Origin: Paraburkholderia kururiensis
Lineage (GTDB): Bacteria > Pseudomonadota > Gammaproteobacteria > Burkholderiales > Burkholderiaceae
NCBI RefSeq assembly: GCF_034424375.1
Contig: NZ_CP139965.1
Coordinates: 3,658,001 to 3,722,000 of the forward strand
DNA length: 64,000 nucleotides
Reading direction: 5' to 3'
Position 1 is the stretch's first letter. Every line of letters starts with the position of its first letter. Shown here one piece after another: positions 56,408 through 64,000 of this stretch. The position numbers and the translations under genes were made by a program. The notes below the pieces were generated by a model. That model had not been told where the DNA came from. It did not search any database and was given only the letters and a program-made list of their open reading frames with translations.

Positions 56408-56483
56408 GTTTTCAGCTCGAAGGTGAAGAGGAAAAACGGAAAGCCGCGCTTGCCGGCCGGGCTGCGCGTAATCGGGTCCCGCG

Positions 56484-56510
56484 GTCGGCTCGCCTCGGAT
56501 GCGAGCCGAC
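56484..56510. other. Perfect 10-bp inverted repeat between dctA and alc
   Basis: GTCGGCTCGC and GCGAGCCGAC are separated by seven bases. It lies 77 bp upstream of alc and about 125 bp after the dctA stop. Without a T-run it is not a standard terminator; a Rho-dependent 3' end or an operator for alc-allA are both possible. Confidence 0.4.
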
Positions 56511-56633
56511 TGCCGTGGCGTCAGCGTGGGGTCATCACGGGGTCACGACGAGCGGCGCTCAGTTGGCGCTCAGTTGACCGATGCGTCGACAACCCGCCGT
56601 TCGCCACAATCTGTCGCGACATTCGAAGCACGA

Positions 56634-57983
56634 TCAGACCGCACGAAGCTCATCGCCGCCTGCCGTTTGCGCGGCTGCGGGCACGCCGGCCGGCAAGGCT
56701 TCGGCCTCGCCCGCGCCGAAGCGCAGCGCCGGATCGAAATCGAGCACGCGGCGCGCGCGGGCCTTGTCGATGTCGTTCTCCCACACGGCCACCACCACCG
56801 TAGCCACGCAGTTGCCGATCAGATTCGTGACGGCGCGCGCAATGCCGACGAACCAGTCGACCGGCAGGATCAGCACGAGGCCCAGCACCGGAATGGCGGG
56901 AATGGCGGAGAGCGTCGCGGCCAGAATCACGATTGCGGAGCCGGGAATGCCGTGCGCGCCCTTCGACGTGACGAGCGACACCAGCAGCACCACGATGAGG
57001 TCATGCAACGACAGCGGCGTATTGGTGGCCTGCGCGATGAACAGCACGGCAAGCGTCAGGTAGATCGAAAAACCGTCCAGGTTGAACGAGTAGCCGGTGG
57101 GAATGACGAGGCCGACCGTCGAGTCCTTCACGCCCATCCATTCCAGCTTGCGCATGACCTGAGGCAGTACGGCGTCCGAGGAAGCGGTGCCGAGCACGAT
57201 AGAGAGTTCCTCGCGCAGATAGCGGATCAGCTTGAACACGCTGAAGCCCGCCAGCCGCATGACGAGACCGAGCACGATCACCACGAACGCGAAGCAGCTC
57301 GCGTAGAACACGACCACGAGCAGGCCCAGTTGCTTGAGCGAACCCACGCCGTACTTGCCGGTGGTGAACGCAATGGCGCCGAGCACGCCGAGCGGCGCGA
57401 GCTTGATGATGAAGCCCATCACGCGGAACAGCACCTGGGCGAAGTCGTCGATCAGGGTGCCCACGCGCCGCCCCTTTTCGCCGAGCAGCGAAAGCGCCGC
57501 CCCGAACAGCACCGAGAACACCAGAATCTGCAGCACGTCGCCCTTGGCGAAGGCGTCGAACGGCGTGTCGGGGATGATCTTCAGCAGAAAGCCCGCGGTG
57601 TCCTTCAGGCTTTTGGCGTTCGTCGCGTAGGTGGTCAGTGCCGTTGCATCGAGCGTCTTCACGTCGACGTTCATGCCGGCACCCGGCCGTGTCACCCAGG
57701 CCAGCACCGCGCCGATCATGAGCGCAATCGTGGTCATGATTTCGAAGTAGACGACTGACTTGATGCCGACGCGCCCTACCTTGCGCAGATCGCCCGCATG
57801 CGCCATGCCGCTCACCACGACGCAGAACACGATGGGCCCGATCACCATCTTGATGAGTTTGAGAAAGCCGTCGCCGAGCGGCTGGAGCGACTGGGCGAAT
57901 TGCGGATACAGCGCGCCGAGGGCCACGCCCACGACAAGGGCGATTACCACCCGCCCAAACAGCGAATTGAAAAACCTCGACAC
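56634..57983 (-). CDS. dctA: C4-dicarboxylate transporter DctA
   Basis: A 449-residue sodium/proton symporter (DAACS family) for succinate, fumarate and malate. Eight membrane segments and two re-entrant loops are expected; LGTASSDAVLPQVM (HP1 serines) and PTGYSFNLDGFSIYLTLA, then TSKGAHGIPGSA (HP2), are present. I chose GTG 57983 because AGGAGAC lies six bases before it; a TTG 24 bases upstream would add eight residues. The promoter carries a FadR-type operator. GltP-like glutamate carriers are related, but the motif wording is DctA. Confidence 0.92.
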   Translation of the reverse strand: MSRFFNSLFGRVVIALVVGVALGALYPQFAQSLQPLGDGFLKLIKMVIGPIVFCVVVSGMAHAGDLRKVGRVGIKSVVYFEIMTTIALMIGAVLAWVTRPGAGMNVDVKTLDATALTTYATNAKSLKDTAGFLLKIIPDTPFDAFAKGDVLQILVFSVLFGAALSLLGEKGRRVGTLIDDFAQVLFRVMGFIIKLAPLGVLGAIAFTTGKYGVGSLKQLGLLVVVFYASCFAFVVIVLGLVMRLAGFSVFKLIRYLREELSIVLGTASSDAVLPQVMRKLEWMGVKDSTVGLVIPTGYSFNLDGFSIYLTLAVLFIAQATNTPLSLHDLIVVLLVSLVTSKGAHGIPGSAIVILAATLSAIPAIPVLGLVLILPVDWFVGIARAVTNLIGNCVATVVVAVWENDIDKARARRVLDFDPALRFGAGEAEALPAGVPAAAQTAGGDELRAV

Positions 57984-58015
57984 GGTGGTCTCCTGTTCCG
58001 GATTCAACAGTTCAT

Positions 58016-58030
58016 ACTGGTCAGACCAGT
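58016..58030. promoter_or_regulatory. FadR-type (GntR/FCD) operator at the dctA promoter
   Basis: ACTGGTC-A-GACCAGT is a perfect 7-bp inverted repeat and fits the FadR-subfamily consensus TnGTnnnACnA exactly. It covers about +7 to +21 of the predicted dctA transcript. The adjacent divergent gene codes for an FCD-type GntR regulator. Confidence 0.7.
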
Positions 58031-58043
58031 ACTGTTATGGCGG

Positions 58044-58072
58044 ATAGTAGGAAGCCGATATAGTCGCGTCAA
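58044..58072 (-). promoter_or_regulatory. dctA promoter
   Basis: TTGACG (58067-58072), a 17-bp spacer and TACTAT (58044-58049) on the minus strand. Predicted start near 58037, just before the operator. Confidence 0.6.
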
Positions 58073-58192
58073 GGAATCAAAAAACGGGGTTTACCCCGAC
58101 AGCTAAGCGAATCCGCTGTCGGTTCGTCTGCCGGATTGGGGGACGCACCTCGCCACGCGGCCGGGCAAGGCACGGCGCCCGCGACATCGGTT

Positions 58193-58211
58193 TAGAATGC
58201 CGGTCAGACCA
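58193..58211 (+). promoter_or_regulatory. -10 box and second GGTCAGACC operator of the GntR gene
   Basis: TAGAAT (58193-58198) is followed at once by CGGTCAGACCA (58201-58211), which shares the GGTCAGACC core of the dctA operator and would cover the transcription start. The flanks are less symmetric, so binding may be weaker. Confidence 0.55.
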
Positions 58212-58226
58212 CGCTGCCGGAGCATC

Positions 58227-58925
58227 ATGAAGAACGTCCCGCACACCGTTACCGACACCGCCATCGCCACCATCCGCGAGCGGATCGAAGGCGGCGCCTA
58301 TCCGGTGGGCAGCCTGCTGCCCGCGCAGCGTCAGCTCTCCGAGGAACTCGCCATCAGCCGGGCATCGCTGCGCGAAGCGCTTTCGCGGCTCGAAGCACTC
58401 GGCATGCTGAAGATCCGGGCCGGCAAGGGCGTCTACGTCGAGAGCGCCCAGGCCAGCAGCCCGCAGGTCTGGCGCTTCGCCGACCAGTCGTCGCTGCCGG
58501 ACACGTACCAGATGCGTTACGCGCTGGAGGGCTTCGTCGCGCGCATGGCGGCGCTCGCGATCACGGAGAGCGACGTCGAATGGTTCGACGAAAACCTGGC
58601 GGCACTGCACGGTGCGCTGGCTGCGGGCGAACTGGACGAAGCGGCGCAATTCGACTTCGACTTCCACATGCGCATCGTGAGCCTTGCCGGCAACGCCGCC
58701 ATCGAAGCGATTCTGCGCAGCAGCGCGGACATCATGAAAGAGAGCCAGCGGATGCCGTTCTACCGTCGCGAGCTGCTGCTCTCGACGTACCACGAGCATC
58801 GCGAGATCGTGGATGCGCTCAAGGCGCGCAACAGCGAAGCGACCGGGCGCGCCATCGAGATCCACATCGCCAATGCGGCACAGCGCGCGGGCGTCTACTT
58901 TCCTACGCCGCAACGGTCTGCCTGA
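58227..58925 (+). CDS. GntR-family regulator, FCD (FadR) subfamily
   Basis: A 232-residue repressor-type regulator. The winged helix (about 10-75) has LLPAQRQLSEELAISRASLREALSRLEALG in pieces: PAQRQLSEE, ISRASLREAL and RAGKGVYVE. The all-helical FCD domain (about 90-225) binds a carboxylate or similar ligand, with a histidine in FHMRIV and one in HREIVDAL as likely metal ligands. ATG 58227 has a GGAGC upstream. It is divergent from dctA; PdhR/LldR-like relatives respond to pyruvate, lactate or glycolate. The ligand here is unknown, but dicarboxylates or glyoxylate/glycolate would fit. Confidence 0.88.
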   Translation: MKNVPHTVTDTAIATIRERIEGGAYPVGSLLPAQRQLSEELAISRASLREALSRLEALGMLKIRAGKGVYVESAQASSPQVWRFADQSSLPDTYQMRYALEGFVARMAALAITESDVEWFDENLAALHGALAAGELDEAAQFDFDFHMRIVSLAGNAAIEAILRSSADIMKESQRMPFYRRELLLSTYHEHREIVDALKARNSEATGRAIEIHIANAAQRAGVYFPTPQRSA

Positions 58926-58959
58926 AGCGGCACGAACGAGAAGGGGCCACGACAAAACG

Positions 58960-58995
58960 AAAACGCCACGGAAGCGATGCTTTCCGTGGCGTTTT
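58960..58995. terminator. Bidirectional terminator between the GntR gene and gapA
   Basis: The 14-bp stem AAAACGCCACGGAA/TTCCGTGGCGTTTT with an eight-base loop serves both converging genes. Confidence 0.92.
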
Positions 58996-59075
58996 CCATT
59001 TGTAGCCGACATCTGGCGCCGGACCACTTGCCCCCAGGCGAACGCGCCTAAGCGCGCCCGCCTGCATCATGGCAA

Positions 59076-60086
59076 TTACTTCGCGTTAGCCAGCGCGACC
59101 GCCGTGTCCAGCATGCGGTTCGAGAAGCCCCACTCGTTGTCGTACCAGCTCGACACCTTCACGAGACGGCCCGACACCTTGGTGAGCGTCGCGTCGAACG
59201 TCGACGAAGCCGGGTTGTGGTTGAAGTCGACCGAAACGAGCGGCGCCACGTTGTAGCCCAGAATGCCCTTCAGCGCGCCTTCCGAAGCTTCCTTCATGAT
59301 GGCGTTCACTTCTTCCACCGTGGTGTCGCGCTTCGCGATGAACGACAGGTCGACGATCGACACGTTGATGGTCGGGACGCGAATTGCGTAGCCGTCCAGC
59401 TTGCCGTTCAGTTCCGGCAGCACGAGACCCACGGCGGCGGCCGCGCCCGTCTTCGTCGGGATCTGGCTGTGCGTGGCCGAGCGCGCGCGGCGCAGGTCTT
59501 CGTGATAGACGTCCGTCAGCACCTGGTCGTTCGTGTACGCGTGGATCGTGGTCATCAGGCCGTTTTCCACGCCGATCTTGTCGTTCAGCGGCTTGACGAG
59601 CGGCGCGAGGCAGTTCGTCGTGCACGACGCGTTCGAGATCACCGTGTGCTCGGCCTTCAGCGCGTGGTGGTTCACGCCGTAGACGATGGTGGCGTCCACG
59701 TCCTTGCCGCCCGGCGCGGAGATGATCACCTTCTTCGCGCCGCCCTTGATGTGCGCGCTCGCCTTTTCCTTCGTCGTGAAGAAGCCCGTGCATTCCATCA
59801 CGACATCCACGCCCAGCTCGCCCCACGGCAGCTCGGCCGGGTTGCGGTTGGCCAGCACGCGGATGCGGTCGCCGTTCACGACGAGGTAATCGCCATCCAC
59901 GCCGACTTCACCCGGGAAGCGGCCATGCGCCGTGTCGTACTGGGTGAGGTGCGCGTTCGTCTTGGCATCGCCGAGGTCGTTGATCGCGACAAACTGGATG
60001 TCGTGCTTCTTGCCGCTTTCATAGAAGGCACGCAGCGTGTTGCGGCCGATCCGGCCATAGCCGTTGATTGCAACGCGAATCGTCAT
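59076..60086 (-). CDS. gapA: Glyceraldehyde-3-phosphate dehydrogenase, type I
   Basis: A 336-residue glycolytic enzyme. NAD-binding NGYGRIGRN at residues 8-16, the catalytic Cys155 in SNASCTTNCLAP, and the C-terminal SWYDNEWGFSNRMLD are present. AGGAGATAAACC precedes the ATG. It lies 106 bp after tktA on the same strand, the common Burkholderia pair linking the pentose-phosphate pathway and glycolysis. It takes the glyceraldehyde-3-phosphate that Eda also makes. Confidence 0.97.
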   Translation of the reverse strand: MTIRVAINGYGRIGRNTLRAFYESGKKHDIQFVAINDLGDAKTNAHLTQYDTAHGRFPGEVGVDGDYLVVNGDRIRVLANRNPAELPWGELGVDVVMECTGFFTTKEKASAHIKGGAKKVIISAPGGKDVDATIVYGVNHHALKAEHTVISNASCTTNCLAPLVKPLNDKIGVENGLMTTIHAYTNDQVLTDVYHEDLRRARSATHSQIPTKTGAAAAVGLVLPELNGKLDGYAIRVPTINVSIVDLSFIAKRDTTVEEVNAIMKEASEGALKGILGYNVAPLVSVDFNHNPASSTFDATLTKVSGRLVKVSSWYDNEWGFSNRMLDTAVALANAK

Positions 60087-60192
60087 GGTTTATCTCCTGA
60101 TGGATGGCAAAAAATACCTTCTAGTATCCGTTGATCGACGGATCCCGCCGAGCGGCACGACGTCGCGCCGCCTGGCGGAGCACCGACGCGCC

Positions 60193-62223
60193 TCAGTCCA
60201 GCGCAGCCTTCGCCGCGTCCACGACGTGCTCGACGGTGAAGCCGAAGTACTTGAACAGCACGCCCGCGGGCGCCGATTCGCCGAACGTGTCGATACCGAC
60301 GACGCTGCCCTCGAGGCCCACGTACTTGCGCCAGAAATCGGTCACGCCCGCTTCGATGGCGACGCGGCGCACGCCCTTGGGCAGCACGCGCTCGCGGTAT
60401 TCGGCGTCCTGACGGTCGAACGCATTGGTGGAGGGCATCGATACCACGCGCGCGGCAACGCCTTCGCGCGCGAGCGGCTCGACAGCCTTCAGCGCGAGTT
60501 CCACTTCCGAGCCGGTCGCAATCAGGATCACCTTGCGCGCGACCACTTCTTCGTCCCAATCGCGCAGCACGTAGCCGCCCTTCGCGATGTTGGCGATCTG
60601 TGCGTCGCTGCGCGGCGAGAACGGCAGATTCTGGCGGCTGAAGACGAGGCACGACGGGCCGTGATGCTCGATGGACTCGGTCCAGGCCACCGCCGTTTCG
60701 ACCGTGTCCGCAGGACGCCAGAGCGTAAGGTTCGGAATCAGGCGCAGGCTCGAGAGATGCTCGATGGACTGGTGCGTCGGACCGTCTTCGCCCAGGCCGA
60801 TCGAATCGTGCGTGAACACGAAGATGGACGGCACCTTCATGAGCGCAGCCATGCGCAACGCGTTGCGGCTGTAGTCCGAGAACGTGAGGAACGTGCCGCC
60901 GAACGGCTTGTAGCCGCCGTGCAGCGCGAGACCGTTGATGGCCGCGCTCATGCCGAATTCGCGCACGCCGTAATTAATGTGATTGCCCCACTGGATGGCC
61001 GTTTCGCCGGTGCGCGGCGCGCGCACAGGCTTCGACGCCTTCCAGTTCGTGAGGTTGGAGCCCGTCAGGTCGGCCGAGCCACCCAGCAGTTCCGGCAGCG
61101 CCGCGGCCAGCCCTTCGATGGTCTGCTGCGAGGCTTTACGCGTCGCCACCGTTTCGGCGCGCTCGTTGGCGCCGGCGATGATGGCCTGCGCCTTCTGCGC
61201 CCAGTCGGCGGGCAGCTTGCCGGCGCTGCGACGCTCGAACTCCGCGGCCTCCTGCGGGTACTTCGCCTTGTATTGCGCAAACGCGTCGTTCCATGCGGAC
61301 TCGAAACGCGCGCCGGATTCCTTCGCATCCCACGCCGCGTAGATCTCCTGCGGAATCACGAACGGCTCCCACTTCCAGCCGAGTGCCTCGCGCGTCTTCG
61401 CGATTTCGTCCGCGCCCAGCGCCGCGCCGTGTACGTCGTGGCCGCCGGCCTTGGTGGCCGCGCCCTTGCCGATCACCGTCTTGCAGCAGATGAGCGTGGG
61501 GCGGTCGGACTTCTTCGCCTCGGCAATCGCGGCGTCCACGGCATCGACGTCGTGACCGTCCACATGCGCAATCACGTGCCAGCCGTAGGCCTCGAAGCGC
61601 TTCGGCGTGTCGTCGTGGAACCAGTTCACGACGTCGCCGTCGATGGAAATGCCGTTGTCGTCGTAGAGCGCAATCAGCTTGTTCAGCTTGAGCGTGCCCG
61701 CCAGCGAGCAGGCCTCGTGCGAAATGCCTTCCATCAGGCAGCCGTCGCCGAGGAACACGTACGTATGGTGGTCGACGATCTTCGCGTCCGGCTTGTTGAA
61801 CTCGGCGGCGAGCAGCGACTCGGCGAGCGCCATGCCCACTGCATTCGCGAGACCCTGGCCCAGCGGGCCCGTGGTCGTTTCCACACCGACGGTGATGCCG
61901 TATTCAGGGTGGCCCGGCGTCTTCGAATGCAACTGGCGGAAGTTCTCGAGTTCTGCCATCGGCAAGCCGTAGCCCGTCAGATGGAGCAGCGAGTACAGCA
62001 GCATCGAACCGTGGCCGTTCGAGAGCACGAAGCGGTCGCGGTCAGCCCAGTGGGGATTGACGGGGTTGTGCCGCAGATGACGCGACCACAGCGCAACGGC
62101 GATTTCGGCCATGCCCATCGGCATGCCCGGGTGACCGGAGTTCGCCTTTTGAACGGCGTCCATGGCGAGCGCGCGAATCGCGTTGGCCATGAGGGAGGTG
62201 GGAACGGGAGACGGGGTCGTCAT
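60193..62223 (-). CDS. tktA: Transketolase
   Basis: A 676-residue thiamine-diphosphate enzyme of the pentose-phosphate pathway. The N-terminal histidine motif GHPGMPMGMAE, the ThDP motif GDGCLMEGISHEA through LIALYDDNGISIDG, and the C-terminal THDSIGLGEDGPTHQ are present. Start 62223 gives MTTPSPVPTSLMANAIRALAMD; the upstream frame has no homology. Followed by gapA. An extended -10 (TGC-TAGAAT, 62374-62379) lies about 150 bases upstream. Confidence 0.97.
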   Translation of the reverse strand: MTTPSPVPTSLMANAIRALAMDAVQKANSGHPGMPMGMAEIAVALWSRHLRHNPVNPHWADRDRFVLSNGHGSMLLYSLLHLTGYGLPMAELENFRQLHSKTPGHPEYGITVGVETTTGPLGQGLANAVGMALAESLLAAEFNKPDAKIVDHHTYVFLGDGCLMEGISHEACSLAGTLKLNKLIALYDDNGISIDGDVVNWFHDDTPKRFEAYGWHVIAHVDGHDVDAVDAAIAEAKKSDRPTLICCKTVIGKGAATKAGGHDVHGAALGADEIAKTREALGWKWEPFVIPQEIYAAWDAKESGARFESAWNDAFAQYKAKYPQEAAEFERRSAGKLPADWAQKAQAIIAGANERAETVATRKASQQTIEGLAAALPELLGGSADLTGSNLTNWKASKPVRAPRTGETAIQWGNHINYGVREFGMSAAINGLALHGGYKPFGGTFLTFSDYSRNALRMAALMKVPSIFVFTHDSIGLGEDGPTHQSIEHLSSLRLIPNLTLWRPADTVETAVAWTESIEHHGPSCLVFSRQNLPFSPRSDAQIANIAKGGYVLRDWDEEVVARKVILIATGSEVELALKAVEPLAREGVAARVVSMPSTNAFDRQDAEYRERVLPKGVRRVAIEAGVTDFWRKYVGLEGSVVGIDTFGESAPAGVLFKYFGFTVEHVVDAAKAALD

Positions 62224-62762
62224 GTCGAGTCCGGAGAACGAGAGTGCAAAAAGGCGGCGTGCGCAGCGGTGCGGGCGGTCCGGAGGCTCGGTGGCCCGTC
62301 GACTCCGACGCACGGTGCGGCGCCGGAAGACGCGAAACGGGCAGAGCAAACGGACAGGGCTGCAAAGCACGTCATTCTAGCAGATCGAACCGGAGGCTCC
62401 CGGCCGAGCTGGCGCCGCCGACGGCGCCCCAAAACCACCTGGGACGGCACGCCGGCGCGGGTTTCACCAAGGCATGCGGCCTGCGGTGAGGGCCGCGATG
62501 CAGGCGCGCCCTGGTCGCGCGAAAGCATCAGCAAGCGGTGCGCCCGCGCTCGTTTGGCGTTCGGTCGGTGCCCGGGCGCCACGCGATAAACTAGGGCCAC
62601 TGACGTCGGTCCGTGCGGAGCGTCTGCCGCCGGACCGGGCCGCACGAGTTGGCCGCATGAATCGGCCGCATGAATCGGCACATGACCGCACCTGGCGACG
62701 CGCCCTCCGGCCGCGCGCCGCCAGGTTTTCTGCAATCCGCCCACCCCGAGGAGGAACGCTCG
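62224..62762. other. Gap between tktA and the VOC gene (divergent)
   Basis: No protein-like frame. On the minus strand TGCTAGAAT with the -10 at 62374-62379 is the likely tktA promoter (extended -10 type). On the plus strand a 13-bp direct repeat GGCCGCATGAATC occurs at 62651-62663 and 62664-62676, with a third decayed copy after it. Nothing else was recognised. Confidence 0.45.
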
Positions 62763-63176
62763 ATGGATGCCCCACGCCCCGCCGGAGTGCCGTGGTTGAC
62801 GCCGTACCTGACGGTGCGCGACGCACGCGCCACCATCGCCTTTTTCGAAACGGCGTTCGGCTTTCGCGTGCGCGACTGCGTGCAGGACGACGGCGCCGTC
62901 ATGCACGTGGAGATGACCTACCACGATCAGCTCATCGTGATGTTCGCGCCCGAAGGCGCGTTTGGTTCAGCGGCGAAAACGCCGCGCAGCGCGGGCGCCA
63001 TCGCCCCGCAGTCGTTTTACCTGTACGTGGACGACGTCGACAGCACGTACGCCCGCGCGCTGGCGGCAGGCGCGAAGTCGCTGAGCGAGCCGCAGGACCA
63101 GTTCTGGGGCGACCGTTTCGCGCAGATCGAAGATCTGGATGGGTACCGCTGGGCGCTTGCGCGCCATTTGTCTTGA
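62763..63176 (+). CDS. VOC family (glyoxalase/bleomycin-resistance fold) protein
   Basis: A 137-residue PhnB/YdfO-like protein of the vicinal-oxygen-chelate fold. PYLTVRDARATIAFFETAFGF at the start and FYLYVDDVDSTYARALAAGA plus DRFAQIEDLDGYRWALA later form the two βαβββ units. Acidic/His metal ligands are not complete enough to name an activity. GAGGAGGAA precedes ATG 62763. It lies 26 bp before rsmE on the same strand and may share its transcript. Confidence 0.85.
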   Translation: MDAPRPAGVPWLTPYLTVRDARATIAFFETAFGFRVRDCVQDDGAVMHVEMTYHDQLIVMFAPEGAFGSAAKTPRSAGAIAPQSFYLYVDDVDSTYARALAAGAKSLSEPQDQFWGDRFAQIEDLDGYRWALARHLS

Positions 63177-63202
63177 AAGAAGTGAAGGAAGAGAGCCGCG
63201 TC

Positions 63203-63943
63203 ATGCCCCGTTTCTTTGTCGATAGCGCGCTTCATTCGGGCGCCACGCTGCCGTTGCCCGACGACGTCGCCCGTCACGTTCAGGTGCTGCGCTTGCGCCC
63301 CGGCGACACCATCGAGCTCTTCAACGGAGAAGGCGGTCAGTTCGACGCCGAAATTGTCGAGATAGGACGGCGCGATATCCAGGTGCGAGTGGGCGAGTTC
63401 CGCGCCGTGGAGGCGGAGCCGCCTTACCGGCTCACGCTGGCCCAAGGCGTTGCGGGCAGCGACAAGATGGACTGGCTGATCGAGAAGGCGGTGGAACTGG
63501 GCGCCTCGGCGTTCGTGCCGCTCGTCACGGCGCGCAGCATCGTACGGCTCAGCGGCGAGCGGGCCCAACGGCGACAGCAGCACTGGCAACGAATCGTTCA
63601 GGCTTCCTGCGAACAATGCGGCCGTAATCGGCTGCCGGCAGTCGCGGCGGCTCAGGAGTTCGGTCTCTGGCTAGCGTCGCTGCCCACCACGCCGGTTGAA
63701 GGGGAATTGCGCCTGTTGCTCTCGCCGCGCGCGAACCAGCCGCTCGCTGCCTTGCCGCAAGAGGCGCCGCGAGGAAACGTCACGCTGCTGATCGGACCCG
63801 AGGGCGGCCTCTCGCCAGACGAAGAAGCCGCTGCACGAGAATGCGGCTTCACAGCGATAGGACTCGGCCCACGCGTGCTACGCACCGAAACGGCCGGCAT
63901 CGCCGTGCTTGCCGCGCTGGCGGCGCGTTGGGGCGGCTGGTGA
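63203..63943 (+). CDS. rsmE: 16S rRNA m3U1498 methyltransferase RsmE
   Basis: A 246-residue SPOUT methyltransferase modifying U1498 of 16S rRNA. The N-terminal PUA-like domain (about 1-70) starts MPRFFVDSALHSG; the knotted SAM-binding domain has LLIGPEGGLSPDE and LGPRVLRTETA. Start 63203 follows a GGAAGAGAG purine stretch. It probably shares a transcript with the VOC gene. Confidence 0.95.
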   Translation: MPRFFVDSALHSGATLPLPDDVARHVQVLRLRPGDTIELFNGEGGQFDAEIVEIGRRDIQVRVGEFRAVEAEPPYRLTLAQGVAGSDKMDWLIEKAVELGASAFVPLVTARSIVRLSGERAQRRQQHWQRIVQASCEQCGRNRLPAVAAAQEFGLWLASLPTTPVEGELRLLLSPRANQPLAALPQEAPRGNVTLLIGPEGGLSPDEEAAARECGFTAIGLGPRVLRTETAGIAVLAALAARWGGW

Positions 63944-63977
63944 GCCACCCGCTGGTTTAACAATCTCGGCCGCAAAA

Positions 63978-64000
63978 GCACAAAGCCCGCCGAGAGGCGG
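63978..64000 (+). terminator. Start of a probable terminator after rsmE (cut by window edge)
   Basis: AAAGCCCGCC followed by GAGA and GGCGG begins a stem that would be completed beyond base 64000. Only the first arm and part of the second are visible. Confidence 0.4.

Noticed and set aside
56499..57758. 419-codon frame antisense to dctA
   Set aside because: His/Arg/Glu-rich shadow typical of antisense to membrane-protein genes; dctA is unmistakable on the other strand.
60064..62589. 841-codon frame antisense to tktA
   Set aside because: Arg/His/Val-rich shadow of transketolase; no ribosome site or domain.

Overview
The window is a GC-rich (roughly two-thirds G+C by eye) chromosomal segment of a Betaproteobacterium. 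Gene content and order point to Burkholderia sensu lato (Paraburkholderia, Trinickia, Burkholderia): dusB-fis-purH-ruvCAB, the bamE-dapB-exbB-exbD-leuS-lptE-holA-proA run divergent from fur, tktA-gapA, edd-eda with hexR, and gltIJKL beside glutamate dehydrogenase. It is almost entirely core genome. I see no insertion sequence, prophage, CRISPR array, tRNA or rRNA.

Layout. 1-4.8 kb: 5' part of pntA, nudJ, mnmA and a membrane-anchored FMN glutamate-synthase-like protein. 4.8-7.8 kb: a three-gene ABC importer of the sulfonate/nitrate/thiamine-precursor type with a structured leader. 8-10.1 kb: a TctDE-like two-component system. 10.1-20.4 kb: a glutathione transferase, pepP, ubiH-family hydroxylase, dusB-fis, purH, ruvC-ruvA-ruvB and a DUF2236 oxygenase. 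20.4-25.9 kb: histidine phosphatase, tyrS-dtd, anmK, erpA, rplM-rpsI. 26-27.5 kb: an RNA-rich stretch holding a candidate anti-Shine-Dalgarno small RNA, an OsmC gene and rnpB (RNase P RNA). 27.5-30.8 kb: DUF3025, pyrC and a class II amidotransferase. 30.8-36.5 kb: gltIJKL, glutamate dehydrogenase and a LysR regulator. 36.7-44.2 kb: purB, then a gluconate/Entner-Doudoroff block (gntK, gntT, eda, edd, hexR). 44.2-54.8 kb: hemJ-like gene, proA, holA, lptE, leuS, exbD, exbB, dapB, bamE and divergent fur. 54.9-59 kb: allantoin catabolism (allA, alc), dctA and a divergent FCD-type GntR regulator. 59-64 kb: gapA, tktA, a VOC protein and rsmE.

Functional logic. Gluconate enters through GntT, is phosphorylated by GntK and is split through Edd and Eda. 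HexR is placed to control edd and itself through two similar palindromes. Glutamate uptake (gltIJKL) sits next to glutamate dehydrogenase. Allantoate breakdown lies next to a C4-dicarboxylate carrier whose promoter carries a near-perfect FadR-type operator, and a weaker copy sits at the promoter of the adjacent GntR gene.

Most noteworthy items: the candidate C/U-rich sRNA at 26093-26187; a degenerate 11-bp tandem repeat of about 12 units upstream of nudJ; the paired GntR and HexR operators; a structured 5' leader of the orphan ABC importer; and several genes whose -10 box sits 6-8 nt from the start codon, implying leaderless or very short-leader mRNAs. All functional calls come from reading motifs and from family knowledge; no search was run.
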